A DNA stretch of 64,000 nt from Pseudovibrio sp. M1P-2-3 (GTDB lineage: Bacteria > Pseudomonadota > Alphaproteobacteria > Rhizobiales > Stappiaceae): NCBI RefSeq assembly GCF_031501865.1, contig NZ_JARRCW010000001.1, positions 1-64,000 of the forward strand, in the 5' to 3' direction. Below the pieces are notes generated by a model. That model did no database searches. It was not told where the DNA came from and was given only the letters and a program-made list of their open reading frames with translations. This document shows positions 40,720-49,679 of this stretch, piece after piece (position 1 is the first letter of the stretch; each line of letters starts with the position of its first letter). The translations under genes were made by a program, and so were the position numbers.

Positions 40720-41856
40720 ATGAACAGTTCAGAACCTCGAAGTATGACAGGAGCGAACGCTCCGGTGACAAATGAAATTGTTGAGAGTAAAGCTCAACCG
40801 GATGAAACTGGAGATCCAGAGGGGAGAGAGCCTGGCCTTTGGACCAGGCTAAAAAAGTTTCTAAATCCCTTCAGGAGTTTGCGCCGAAGCAGCTCAGATG
40901 CCCTGCGGGCTGATCTGGAAGATGAGTTGGCGCGAACTGACAACGATGCTGATGCGGCCTTTTCAGCTTCCGAGAAAGAACTTCTAGCAAATATTCTTCA
41001 ATTGCGAGAATTGCGCGTGGAAGACGTCATGATTCCACGGGCGGACATTGAGGCCGTAGAGGACTGTGCTCCTATTGGCCATGTCATGGCGCGCTTTCAA
41101 GCCTCCGGTCACTCAAGGATGCCTGTCTTTCACGATAACCTTGATGACCCACGGGGCATGATCCATATTAAGGATCTCATGGCCTACTTTGCTGAGCACG
41201 CGACCTCTGGCGCGGAGCTGCTTCCCTTGAAGACAGAGGAGCAGGCGGCGGACACTAAACAGCCGGAAGAAGATACAGAAGCAGTTCTGGACTTGTCTCA
41301 GGTTGATTTAAATACTCCGCTGGCCCGCACTGGATTGATAAGAGAGCTTCACTTCGTCCCGCCATCCATGTCTTCTGCCGATTTGATGAAAAAGATGCAG
41401 GTGACACGCGTGCAAATGGCACTTGTGATTGACGAGTATGGGGGAACAGACGGCCTTGTATCTCTTGAAGATATCGTGGAAACTGTGGTTGGCGATATTG
41501 AAGATGAGCACGACAAAGATGAAGAAGCGCTCATAAAATCTGTCTCTGAAGGTGTCTGGGTTGTAGATCCCCGCGTAGATTTGGAAGATATTCAAAAAGA
41601 GCTGGGGGCTAACTTCCGTTTGGGGGAAGTAACCGAGGATGTTGACACAATCGGTGGCATGCTGTTCGCATTGCTGGACCGGGTTCCCGTTCGCGGGGAG
41701 TTGATATCTGAAAAGTCTTTACCCGGCTATGAGTTTGAAGTGCTGGATGCTGATCCTCGGCGTATTAAAATGCTCAAGATATACAAACGCCGCATTGAAC
41801 AGCGTGCGTCTACTGCACGTTTAAAGCACAGACGTTTGGATGCCGCCGCTGAATAG
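40720..41856 (+). CDS. corC: CBS-domain transporter-associated protein (CorC/YbeX)
   Basis: The 378-residue protein is made of two CBS domains (about 110-280, opening LRVEDVMIPRADIEAVEDCA) and a C-terminal CorC_HlyC domain (IGGMLFALLDRVPVRGE). There is no membrane domain, so it is the soluble CorC/YbeX type that works with ybeY in ion homeostasis or ribosome biology. A TTG at 40684 would lengthen it by 12 residues; the ATG at 40720 is preferred. Confidence 0.9.
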   Translation: MNSSEPRSMTGANAPVTNEIVESKAQPDETGDPEGREPGLWTRLKKFLNPFRSLRRSSSDALRADLEDELARTDNDADAAFSASEKELLANILQLRELRVEDVMIPRADIEAVEDCAPIGHVMARFQASGHSRMPVFHDNLDDPRGMIHIKDLMAYFAEHATSGAELLPLKTEEQAADTKQPEEDTEAVLDLSQVDLNTPLARTGLIRELHFVPPSMSSADLMKKMQVTRVQMALVIDEYGGTDGLVSLEDIVETVVGDIEDEHDKDEEALIKSVSEGVWVVDPRVDLEDIQKELGANFRLGEVTEDVDTIGGMLFALLDRVPVRGELISEKSLPGYEFEVLDADPRRIKMLKIYKRRIEQRASTARLKHRRLDAAAE

Positions 41857-41862
41857 GGGGCA

Positions 41863-41970
41863 CTAGGGCGTGTTCCGTTTGATTGGATTCATTCAAACGA
41901 CAAGAATTCGCTCAAAAATTAAGAAGTTAGAGCGCGGGGCGTGCATGAAAAGCAATGCAACGTGCTCTAA
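41863..41970 (+). repeat. Dispersed repeat element, copy B (about 108 bases)
   Basis: This intergenic segment matches the reverse complement of 34812-34918. It contains the hairpin CGTTTGATTGGATTCATTCA at its left part and, on the right, a TTAGAGC/GCTCTAA pair with a nested TGCAT/ATGCA. It ends 18 bases before the lnt start. No gene is inside. Confidence 0.7.
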
Positions 41971-41988
41971 ATTATTGAGGGCGATTGG

Positions 41989-43599
41989 GTGTTTTCCAGC
42001 GAAGCAATACTACAAAAGTGGGCCGAGCCCTTTCTCCTGTCCTGGTCCATCCGTCGATGGGTTCTGAGCTTCTGCCTGGGGGGGCTTTCAGCCCTCGCCT
42101 TCCAGCCCTTTGGGCTGGTGCCGGTTTTGCTTGTTACCCTGCCAGCCTTGGTTTGGACTTTGGACGGTGCTTCCGCTGGAACAAACAAGATTAGCAAAGA
42201 GCGCTTTCTTGGTTTCTTTTCAACGGGATGGTGGTTCAGTCTCGGCTTCTTTATGGCGGGCCTTTACTGGATAGGTGAAGCTTTCCTCGTTGAAGCGGAA
42301 ACCTATGCATGGATGATTCCCTTTGCAGTTACAGGGGTGCCTGCGGTTATCAGCTTGTTTCCGGCTTTGGCTCTAGCCTTGGTTTCCTTTTTCTGGTCTC
42401 AGCGCTGGGAACGCATTTTACTTCTTGCAGTTGCCCTTTCCCTTTCTGATTATGCCCGTGGCCATTTGTTTACGGGCTTTCCTTGGAATTTATGGGGTTA
42501 TATTTTCCTTGTGAAACCGGAGTTTGCGCAAGGGGCAGCCATTTTCGGTGTTTATGGGCTTAGCTTACTTGCAATTCTTCTCTTCACTATCCCTGCTTTA
42601 CTTTTGGGAAAAAGCATAGGGCGGCAACTTATGCTAGTGGCTTTGATGGTGCTCTTGTTTGTGGGGTACGGGGCTGCTTCATACGTTCGGTTTTTCAACC
42701 ACCCAACGCAATTTACCAAGGTAGATTTGCTAGTGGTTCAGCCAAATGTGCCGCAAAAAGAAAAATGGAAACCCGAGAACCGGCATAAACTGCTTCCCCG
42801 TTATATCGAGCAGACAGAGGGCGCCCTCGCTGGTGGTCCTACTGCTGGAAACACGCTTATTTTCTGGCCTGAATCCGCATTTCCTTATCTACTAACAAGT
42901 GAGCCGGGTGCACTTTCATCGATTGATGAAATGTTGAAGCCCGGTGAGACCCTTATTACGGGGGCAATTAGAGGTGAAAAAACCTCGCAGGGCCGTTTTT
43001 TTTATAATAGCGTTTACACAATTGAGGATGGGAACGGTATCCGGGATGTTTACGATAAAGTACATCTCGTCCCGTTTGGCGAATATCTGCCCTACCGAAA
43101 ACTACTGCAATCTATGGGTGTGGATAAGCTGGTGCCAGCTCCTGCGGATTTCTCCAGTGGATTTAGGTACAGGACCATGCGGGCTGGTGAAAACTTAACC
43201 ATGAAGCCGCTTATCTGTTATGAAGCAATCTTCCCGTATGCTGCGATGTCACCGGCAGAACGTCCTGATTTTATTGCGAATATAACGAATGATGGGTGGT
43301 TTGGGGAAACGCAGGGCCCCTACCAACATTTTGCCCAGTCTCAAATGAGGGCTATTGAACAAGGGGTCCCGATAATACGTGTTGCGAATACAGGTATTTC
43401 AGGGGTTATGGACCCCGTAGGGAGAGTACTCGCAAAGATTGCTCTTAATGATTCTGGTAATATTCGAATTGAACTGCCTAAACTACTCCAAACTACTATT
43501 TATTCTGTGTGGGGCGACCTTGTTTTTTTGGGGGTTATTCTATCCATTAGCGGTATCCTATTGGTAATTGGGGTTATAAATTCTACTCGCAAAGATTGA
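41989..43599 (+). CDS. lnt: Apolipoprotein N-acyltransferase
   Basis: Lnt transfers the third fatty acid to the N terminus of lipoproteins at the inner membrane. The 536-residue protein has about six N-terminal membrane segments and a nitrilase-fold periplasmic domain. The catalytic triad is visible as Glu in FWPESAFPYL, Lys in DKVHLVPFGEYLPYR and Cys in PLICYEAIFP. It starts at a GTG (41989) with GAGG eight bases before, and comes after corC with only the repeat copy B between. Confidence 0.95.
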   Translation: MFSSEAILQKWAEPFLLSWSIRRWVLSFCLGGLSALAFQPFGLVPVLLVTLPALVWTLDGASAGTNKISKERFLGFFSTGWWFSLGFFMAGLYWIGEAFLVEAETYAWMIPFAVTGVPAVISLFPALALALVSFFWSQRWERILLLAVALSLSDYARGHLFTGFPWNLWGYIFLVKPEFAQGAAIFGVYGLSLLAILLFTIPALLLGKSIGRQLMLVALMVLLFVGYGAASYVRFFNHPTQFTKVDLLVVQPNVPQKEKWKPENRHKLLPRYIEQTEGALAGGPTAGNTLIFWPESAFPYLLTSEPGALSSIDEMLKPGETLITGAIRGEKTSQGRFFYNSVYTIEDGNGIRDVYDKVHLVPFGEYLPYRKLLQSMGVDKLVPAPADFSSGFRYRTMRAGENLTMKPLICYEAIFPYAAMSPAERPDFIANITNDGWFGETQGPYQHFAQSQMRAIEQGVPIIRVANTGISGVMDPVGRVLAKIALNDSGNIRIELPKLLQTTIYSVWGDLVFLGVILSISGILLVIGVINSTRKD

Positions 43600-43789
43600 C
43601 GCGAGCTGAAAAATATCGTCAACATGTACGTGCGTGAAGTCTTAGCCACATTCGCCAATTAAGCGAAATGATAGCGCTTGGGCCATGAACGTTTTCAAGA
43701 AGAATAAAAGGCCTCCAAGCAAGAAGGGCCTTAGTAAAGTAACCCACAACGGTACTGTGCCGTAAAGATGAAAGAAGAGGGCTTGTGGA

Positions 43790-44197
43790 ATGCCCAATAA
43801 AAAAGCACCGAACCCCATTGATGTACACGTTGGTAGCCGCGTTCGCCTGAGGCGGATGATGCTGGGAATGAGTCAGGAAAAGCTCGGAGAAGGGCTTGGG
43901 ATCACGTTTCAGCAGATACAAAAATACGAGAAGGGCACGAACCGTATTGGTGCCAGCCGATTGCAACATATTGCAACCCTTCTCAAAGTTCCTGTAGCGT
44001 TCTTTTTTGAAGATGCGCCGGGTTCTCCCGATGATATGCAGGGTGTTGGAGAAAACCCTCAGACAACTTATGTTGTTGACTTTTTGTCCTCCTCTGACGG
44101 TCTGGCTCTCAATAAGGCGTTTGTGCGCATTGAAGATCCAAAGGTTCGCAAGAAGCTGGTAGAGCTGGTTAAAAGCCTTGCCGGAGAGGACGAATAA
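43790..44197 (+). CDS. XRE-family regulator, PraR/PhrR-like
   Basis: The 135-residue protein has an N-terminal helix-turn-helix (about residues 14-68: RVRLRRMMLGMSQEKLGEGL and TFQQIQKYEKGTNRIGASRL) and a C-terminal conserved tail FLSSSDGLALNKAFVRIEDP. In rhizobia the closely similar PraR and PhrR regulators sit in the same lnt-metK context and control quorum sensing, surface adhesion or acid response. Here the target genes are unknown. That PraR represses secreted adhesin genes in Rhizobium is a link to the type I system earlier in this window, but only by analogy. Confidence 0.85.
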   Translation: MPNKKAPNPIDVHVGSRVRLRRMMLGMSQEKLGEGLGITFQQIQKYEKGTNRIGASRLQHIATLLKVPVAFFFEDAPGSPDDMQGVGENPQTTYVVDFLSSSDGLALNKAFVRIEDPKVRKKLVELVKSLAGEDE

Positions 44198-44321
44198 GTT
44201 CACCCAAAAGTGTCCTTCCAAAATTATGGGCTTGACGAGATCGTTAAAGATTGGTTGATGACACAAGAGGCGACGGTTAAACTGCCGCTTCATTTTTTTC
44301 TTCCCAGAAGGACGCTCGCCA

Positions 44322-45506
44322 ATGGCTCGTCAGAATTTTTTATTTACATCAGAATCGGTCTCAGAAGGCCATCCTGATAAAGTGTGTGATCGTGTTTCAG
44401 ATACGATCGTTGATGCCTTCCTCTCCGAAATGCCGGAGGCCCGTGTGGCCTGTGAAACGCTGGCAACCACCAACAGGCTGGTAATTGCAGGCGAAACTCG
44501 GGGTCCGGCTACGCTAACCAAAGACTATCTTGCCCATATTGCCCGTATGGCAGTGAAAGATATTGGTTATGAGCAGGTCGGGTTTAACTGGCATGATATT
44601 GACATCGAGGTACTGCTGCATGAGCAGTCAGCGCATATTGCGCAAGGTGTTGATGCCGGTTCCAACAAGGATGAAGGTGCGGGCGATCAGGGCATCATGT
44701 TCGGTTATGCCTGCCGGGAAACTCCGGAATTGATGCCAGCTCCGATTCTTTATGCCCATAAAATTCTCAGGCTTCTGGCCGAAGCCCGCAAAAGCGGCGT
44801 AGAGAAGAAGCTGGGTCCGGATGCCAAAAGCCAAGTGACTGTGCGCTATGAAAATGGCCGTCCGGTTGGTGTGGCCTCGCTGGTTCTGTCCACGCAGCAT
44901 CTGGATGATACTCTCTCCTCCACCGATGTTCGCGACATTGTGGAGCCATATATCCGCAAGGCTTTACCTGATGGCTGGCTCTCCAATGAAACCGTTTGGC
45001 ATATCAATCCGACCGGTAAGTTCGTGATCGGCGGACCGGACGGGGACTGCGGTTTGACTGGTCGTAAGATCATCGTTGACACTTATGGCGGCGCTGCGCC
45101 TCATGGCGGCGGGGCTTTTTCCGGAAAAGACCCCACAAAGGTTGACCGTTCGGCTGCCTATGCCGCGCGTTACCTTGCCAAGAATGTGGTTGCTGCCGAA
45201 TTGGCGGATCGCTGCACCATTCAGCTCTCTTACGCGATTGGTATTCCAGAGCCTCAGTCGGTATTCATCGATACCCACGGCACAGGGAAACTGGACAATT
45301 TGGCCATAGAAATGGCTATTCGCGAAGTTATGAAGCTGACGCCACGTGGCATTCGCGAGCATTTGGGCTTGAATAAGCCCATTTATGCACGCACTGCGGC
45401 CTATGGGCACTTTGGGCGTGAAGCGGATAACGATGGTGGCTTCTCTTGGGAAAAGCTGGATCTGGTGAGCTCTTTGCGTGATGTTTTGGCGCACGAGATA
45501 GCCTGA
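44322..45506 (+). CDS. metK: S-adenosylmethionine synthetase
   Basis: MetK makes S-adenosylmethionine from methionine and ATP. The 394-residue protein has [32 protein letters not shown] and [20 protein letters not shown], the three family signatures. The AGAAGG ribosome site precedes the ATG. The leader of about 120 bases contains a short stem that could close over the ribosome site; no known SAM riboswitch was recognised. A terminator follows. Confidence 0.97.
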   Translation: MARQNFLFTSESVSEGHPDKVCDRVSDTIVDAFLSEMPEARVACETLATTNRLVIAGETRGPATLTKDYLAHIARMAVKDIGYEQVGFNWHDIDIEVLLHEQSAHIAQGVDAGSNKDEGAGDQGIMFGYACRETPELMPAPILYAHKILRLLAEARKSGVEKKLGPDAKSQVTVRYENGRPVGVASLVLSTQHLDDTLSSTDVRDIVEPYIRKALPDGWLSNETVWHINPTGKFVIGGPDGDCGLTGRKIIVDTYGGAAPHGGGAFSGKDPTKVDRSAAYAARYLAKNVVAAELADRCTIQLSYAIGIPEPQSVFIDTHGTGKLDNLAIEMAIREVMKLTPRGIREHLGLNKPIYARTAAYGHFGREADNDGGFSWEKLDLVSSLRDVLAHEIA

Positions 45507-45538
45507 CAAACCTAATCAAAAATAACATGTGTTGTAAT

Positions 45539-45563
45539 AGCCGGGGCCAGAGTCCCGGCTTTT
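45539..45563 (+). terminator. Terminator after metK
   Basis: AGCCGGG and CCCGGCT pair around an 8-base loop, followed by TTT. It overlaps the region right in front of trmB, whose start lies one base later, so it may act as an attenuator for trmB. Confidence 0.75.
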
Positions 45564-46259
45564 GTGAGTGAAATGACTGATCATTATAAGGGTTCCTTTT
45601 TTGGAAGGCGCGTTGGAAAGCCACTAAAGGACCGCCAGATAGCGTTGATGCGCGACCTGCTGCCTACAATCTCCGTGGATATTGAAAAAGATAGTCCAGT
45701 AGATTTGCAGGCGATATTTCCAAAGCCCGTCAAGTCAATTTGCCTTGAAATTGGTTTTGGTGGCTCAGAGCACCTGATCCACCGGGCAACAACCAATCCT
45801 GATGTTGGATTTATCGGTTGTGAGCCGTTCCAGAGCGGAATGGCGAAGGCGCTGTCTGCAATTGACTCGAACAAAATCGATAATATTCGTTTGTTCTATG
45901 ATGATGCGGGGAAGTTGCTGGACTGGCTTCCTGAAAGCTCTTTAGACCTTGTGTATCAGCTCTATCCAGACCCTTGGCCAAAGAAAAAGCACTGGAAACG
46001 GCGTTTTGTTAATCAGATTAATCTGACCCGCATTGCCAGAGCTTTGAAATCAGGAGGGGAATTTCGGTTTGCCAGCGATATTGACACGTATGTTGACTGG
46101 ACATTGTGTCATTGCCGGGATCATCCAAGTTTCGAGTGGTCCGCTCAAAATGCACAGGATTGGCGAACCCCTTGGGAAGGCTGGCCGGGCACCCGTTATG
46201 AAGCTAAGGCCATTCGTGAAGGGCGTGTGGGGCGTTACCTCACGTTTTTGCGGGCCTAG
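45564..46259 (+). CDS. trmB: tRNA (guanine-N7-)-methyltransferase
   Basis: TrmB methylates G46 in the variable loop of tRNAs. The 231-residue protein shows the SAM motif LEIGFGGSEHLIH and the family-specific QLYPDPWPKKKHWKRRFV, with SDIDTYVDWT following. The start may be GTG 45564 or ATG 45573; the first gives MSEMTDHY. It starts directly after the metK terminator. Confidence 0.95.
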   Translation: MSEMTDHYKGSFFGRRVGKPLKDRQIALMRDLLPTISVDIEKDSPVDLQAIFPKPVKSICLEIGFGGSEHLIHRATTNPDVGFIGCEPFQSGMAKALSAIDSNKIDNIRLFYDDAGKLLDWLPESSLDLVYQLYPDPWPKKKHWKRRFVNQINLTRIARALKSGGEFRFASDIDTYVDWTLCHCRDHPSFEWSAQNAQDWRTPWEGWPGTRYEAKAIREGRVGRYLTFLRA

Positions 46260-46263
46260 TTGG

Positions 46264-46287
46264 AAACCCTTTAGTTTTAAAGGGTGC
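46264..46287 (+). terminator. Hairpin after trmB
   Basis: ACCCTTTA pairs with TAAAGGGT around a 4-base loop, just after the trmB stop; a T-rich run is only partial. It may be a weak terminator. Confidence 0.45.
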
Positions 46288-46332
46288 TTTCGCAGGGTGC
46301 TACTATTTGTTTTCTGAGGGTCTGTTTTTCTG

Positions 46333-46360
46333 TTGCATAAGAGCTGCAAATGGATATATT
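46333..46360 (+). promoter_or_regulatory. Candidate sigma-70 promoter upstream of rimP
   Basis: TTGCAT at 46333 and TATATT at 46355 are separated by 16 bases. The next 40 bases lead into a strong terminator at 46401. Confidence 0.45.
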
Positions 46361-46400
46361 GATCTCAATGAATTCTCTATCGGCTCCTTAGAGCAACCGG

Positions 46401-46437
46401 AGAGTGGGCCCCAAAAGGACCCGCTCTTTTTTGTTTC
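46401..46437 (+). terminator. Strong terminator in the rimP leader
   Basis: AGAGTGGGCCC and GGACCCGCTCT pair around a short A-rich loop, followed by a T-run. It lies 92 bases before rimP and 140 bases after trmB, so it either ends a small RNA starting near 46367 or attenuates the rimP-nusA-infB operon. Confidence 0.85.
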
Positions 46438-46528
46438 TTGGGGCGATATTATGCAGGTAGCGCGTGTCGTTACCATATGAAAACAAGGCTGCGTAAAAGC
46501 AGTCGTGGAATAGATAAGAAGGTTAAAC

Positions 46529-47119
46529 GTGAGCGAGAGCGATCCGAGAATTGTAAAAGAGCAGGGGCTGGAAGCTCGTGTGGCTGCAATTGTAGAGCCA
46601 GTGATTGAAGATCTTGGCTATCGGCTTGTTCGTATTCGTGTCACGGGCAACAACGGCTGTACATTGCAGATCATGGCAGAGCAGGCAGACGGAACAATGA
46701 CCATTGAGGGATGTGAAGAGATCAGCCATGCTGTGTCTCCCGCTCTTGATGTGGATGATCCTATCAGTGGTGCCTATCATCTGGAGGTTTCCTCTCCCGG
46801 CATTGATCGGCCTATGGTGCGTGCCGGTGATTTTGTTCGCTGGACGGGCCACCTCGTGAAAGTCGATATGGCTATTCCTCAGCAGGCGGGAAGAAAGCGC
46901 TTCCGGGGAATAATCACTGCGACTGCGGCTGACACCGTTACTGTTAAGTTGACGGATGCGGCTGCGGGTGAAGCGGATACGTTCGTTCTGCCGATTGAAG
47001 AAATTGCAGAAGCGCGCCTTGTTCTGACTGATGAGCTGATTGACGCAGCGTTGAAGGCGGATAAGGCAGCGAAGGCTGCACGCGGGGAAGATATTGACCC
47101 CGAAAGTTATAATCACTGA
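46529..47119 (+). CDS. rimP: Ribosome maturation factor RimP
   Basis: RimP helps assemble the 30S subunit. The 196-residue protein has the family segment LGYRLVRIRVTGNNGCTLQI, then TIEGCEEISHAVSPALDVDD and YHLEVSSPGIDRPM, and the C-terminal SH3-like barrel. It starts at a GTG with AAGG six bases before, and it heads the rimP-nusA-ylxR-infB-rbfA-truB-rpsO-pnp cluster. Confidence 0.95.
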   Translation: MSESDPRIVKEQGLEARVAAIVEPVIEDLGYRLVRIRVTGNNGCTLQIMAEQADGTMTIEGCEEISHAVSPALDVDDPISGAYHLEVSSPGIDRPMVRAGDFVRWTGHLVKVDMAIPQQAGRKRFRGIITATAADTVTVKLTDAAAGEADTFVLPIEEIAEARLVLTDELIDAALKADKAAKAARGEDIDPESYNH

Positions 47120-47212
47120 TTTGCTTCTTGGCTCACCAAGGGCGATGCAAATCTAGGAGCATTGAATTCCTGCCCGAGTTAAAGAGGTAGGCATGTAAGG
47201 AGTGGACAAGAT

Positions 47213-48913
47213 ATGGCCATCAGCGCAAACCGATTGGAACTGGTGCAGATCGCCGATGCGGTTGCTCGGGAAAAGTCGATTGACCGTTCAATTGTAATTG
47301 CGGCGCTTGAAGACGCGATTCAAAAGGCTGCCCGTTCCCGCTATGGTACAGAAACGGAAGTTCGCGCTGAGATTAACCCGAAGACCGGTGAAATCCGGCT
47401 TCAGCGGTTGTTGCAGGTTGTGGAAACCGTTGAGAATGTATCCACCGACATCTCCTTGGAAGATGCTCTGGAGCGTAACCCGGAAGCCACATTGGGTGAC
47501 TTTATCTCCGAGCCTCTGCCTCCTTTGGACTTTGGCCGTATCGCAGCTCAATCCGCGAAGCAGGTTATTGTTCAGAAAGTTCGTGAAGCCGAACGTGATC
47601 GTCAGTATGAAGAGTTCAAGGACCGCATTGGCGATATCATCAACGGTGTTGTCAAGCGTGTAGAATACGGTAACGTTGTTATCGACGTGGGTCGCGGTGA
47701 AGCGGTTGTACGCCGTGACGAGTTGATCCCGCGTGAGACATTCCGCAATGGCGACCGGATTCGTGCCTATGTGTTTGACGTTCGCCGCGAACAGCGCGGA
47801 CCTCAGGTGTTCTTGTCCAGAACGCACCCTCAGTTCATGGCTAAACTGTTCACGCAGGAAGTGCCTGAAATCTATGATGGCGTTATCGAAATTAAAGCTG
47901 TTGCCCGTGATCCGGGTTCCCGTGCCAAGGTAGCAGTTATTTCCAACGACAGTTCAATTGATCCTGTTGGTGCCTGTGTTGGTATGCGCGGTTCCCGTGT
48001 TCAGGCTGTTGTGGGTGAACTGCAAGGCGAGAAAATCGATATCATTCCTTGGAATGAAGATGCAGCTACATTCATCGTGAATGCATTGCAGCCTGCCGAG
48101 GTTGCGAAAGTTGTTCTTGATGACGAGTCTGAGCGTATCGAAGTTGTTGTTCCTAACGATCAGTTGTCTCTGGCAATTGGACGGCGTGGTCAAAATGTTC
48201 GCCTTGCTTCCCAATTGACTGGTTGGGGCATCGACATTATGACTGAGGCAGAGGAATCTGAGCGCCGCCAGAAAGAATTCCAGCTTCGTTCCGATCTCTT
48301 CCAGGAAACTTTGAACGTAGATGAAGTTGTTTCCCAGCTTCTCGCTTCCGAAGGCTTCACCTCCATCGAGGAAGTCGCCTATGTGGAGCCAGATGAAATT
48401 TCCTCTATCGAAGGCTTTGATGAAGATACCGCGAACGAAATTCAAGAACGTGCCCGTGAGTATCTTGAGGAACTGGAAGAAAAGCTGGCAACAGAGCGCC
48501 GTGAACTCGGTGTCCTAGATGAACTGCTGGATATTCCTGGTTTAACCGCTGCGATGCTTGTTGCCCTTGGTAAAGATGAAATCAAGAACATCGAGGATCT
48601 TGCTGGTTGTGCCGCCGATGATTTGGTTGGCTGGAACGAGCGCAAAAACGGTGAAACAGTACGCGTTGAAGGCTCTTTGAGCGGATTTGATCTGGCAAGG
48701 GCAGACGCGGAAAGTATTGTAATGTCGGCCCGTGTTGCCGCTGGCTGGATCTCGGCAGATGACCTTATTGAGGTCTCTGGTGAAGAACTCGGAGATGACG
48801 AGGAAGAGGGTGTCTCTGACTCTGAAAATGAAGAGACTGACAGCACAACGGTTGACGCCGAGCAATATTTCGAGCAAGACAACGGTGCAGAGGACGAGAC
48901 CTCGACCAAATAA
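47213..48913 (+). CDS. nusA: Transcription termination/antitermination protein NusA
   Basis: NusA binds RNA polymerase and controls pausing, termination and antitermination. The 566-residue protein has the N-terminal domain (about 1-125), an S1 domain (GVVKRVEYGNVVIDVGRGEA), KH domains (VGACVGMRGSRVQAVVGEL and LAIGRRGQNVRLASQL) and C-terminal acidic repeats with a helix-hairpin-helix-like part. The acidic tail ends in a long Glu/Asp/Ser-rich stretch. It is followed by a hairpin before ylxR. Confidence 0.97.
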   Translation: MAISANRLELVQIADAVAREKSIDRSIVIAALEDAIQKAARSRYGTETEVRAEINPKTGEIRLQRLLQVVETVENVSTDISLEDALERNPEATLGDFISEPLPPLDFGRIAAQSAKQVIVQKVREAERDRQYEEFKDRIGDIINGVVKRVEYGNVVIDVGRGEAVVRRDELIPRETFRNGDRIRAYVFDVRREQRGPQVFLSRTHPQFMAKLFTQEVPEIYDGVIEIKAVARDPGSRAKVAVISNDSSIDPVGACVGMRGSRVQAVVGELQGEKIDIIPWNEDAATFIVNALQPAEVAKVVLDDESERIEVVVPNDQLSLAIGRRGQNVRLASQLTGWGIDIMTEAEESERRQKEFQLRSDLFQETLNVDEVVSQLLASEGFTSIEEVAYVEPDEISSIEGFDEDTANEIQERAREYLEELEEKLATERRELGVLDELLDIPGLTAAMLVALGKDEIKNIEDLAGCAADDLVGWNERKNGETVRVEGSLSGFDLARADAESIVMSARVAAGWISADDLIEVSGEELGDDEEEGVSDSENEETDSTTVDAEQYFEQDNGAEDETSTK

Positions 48914-48919
48914 CGAGAG

Positions 48920-48943
48920 TACCCCTAGTAACTAGGGGTATTA
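48920..48943 (+). other. Intercistronic hairpin after nusA
   Basis: TACCCCTAG pairs perfectly with CTAGGGGTA around a 3-base loop, followed by a TTATT run. It may be a weak terminator or a processing site inside the operon. Confidence 0.5.
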
Positions 48944-49024
48944 TTCACCTAGGTTCTGGGCTACTTGCGTAGCTTTTCTAACCTGGGGTTGGAGGGCACA
49001 GCGAACGGAACAAGGTAAAACGAC

Positions 49025-49627
49025 GTGGCGAAGAAAAAAGATCGAGTAGAGCGTACTTGCGTATTGACGCGCGAAGTTCTCCCAATCTCCCGCCTTCTCC
49101 GTTTCGTACTTGCTCCGGACAACAGTGTTGTTGTGGATCTCAAATGTAATCTCCCCGGAAGGGGCGTTTGGATTAAAGGAACTCGCGAAGCGGTTGAAGA
49201 GGTGATTAAACGGCGCCTTTTTGCAAGAGGGTTCAAGGAGCAAGTATACGCCGATAAGGGTTTGGCGGACCAAGTCGAGATACTGTTGGAGCAGGCAGCA
49301 CTGGGTGCTTTCTCCATTAGTCGCAAAGCCGGAAATTTAACGACGGGGTTTGCGAAAGTTGAAGCGGCGCTTCGAGGAGAAGCGGTGCTTGCTCTCGTGC
49401 ACGCAACAGACGCTTCGGAAGATGGCGTGCGCAAACTGGCGGCAGTAGCCGCTTCGAGATTCGGCAAGGAGGATCCACTCGATGTGATCCGCTTGTTTAA
49501 CTCGGCTCAGATGAATATGGCACTGGGTCGGGACAATGTAATACATGCTGCACTACTCGCGGGACAGGCAGGTAGAAACTTTCGAAACGCAGCTGGTCGG
49601 TTGACCAGTTATCGAACGGGTTCTTGA
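49025..49627 (+). CDS. ylxR: RNA-binding protein, YlxR (DUF448) plus L7Ae-like domain
   Basis: The 200-residue protein has an N-terminal YlxR domain (RTCVLTREVLPISRLLRFVL with the cysteine, and GRGVWIKG) and a C-terminal L7Ae/L30e-like part (GAFSISRKAGNLTTGFAKVE). This two-domain form is standard in alphaproteobacterial nusA operons. It starts at a GTG and probably binds RNA. Confidence 0.92.
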   Translation: MAKKKDRVERTCVLTREVLPISRLLRFVLAPDNSVVVDLKCNLPGRGVWIKGTREAVEEVIKRRLFARGFKEQVYADKGLADQVEILLEQAALGAFSISRKAGNLTTGFAKVEAALRGEAVLALVHATDASEDGVRKLAAVAASRFGKEDPLDVIRLFNSAQMNMALGRDNVIHAALLAGQAGRNFRNAAGRLTSYRTGS

Positions 49628-49679
49628 AGATGTAACGTAGATAGCAAATTAGGTGCAGTGGCGCAGGACTGAAGGCAAT

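Noticed and set aside
44200-44321. Possible SAM riboswitch in the metK leader
   Set aside because: A GGCGA/TCGCC pair (44269-44273 and 44316-44320) could enclose the ribosome site, but the conserved cores of SAM-II or SAM/SAH riboswitches were not seen.
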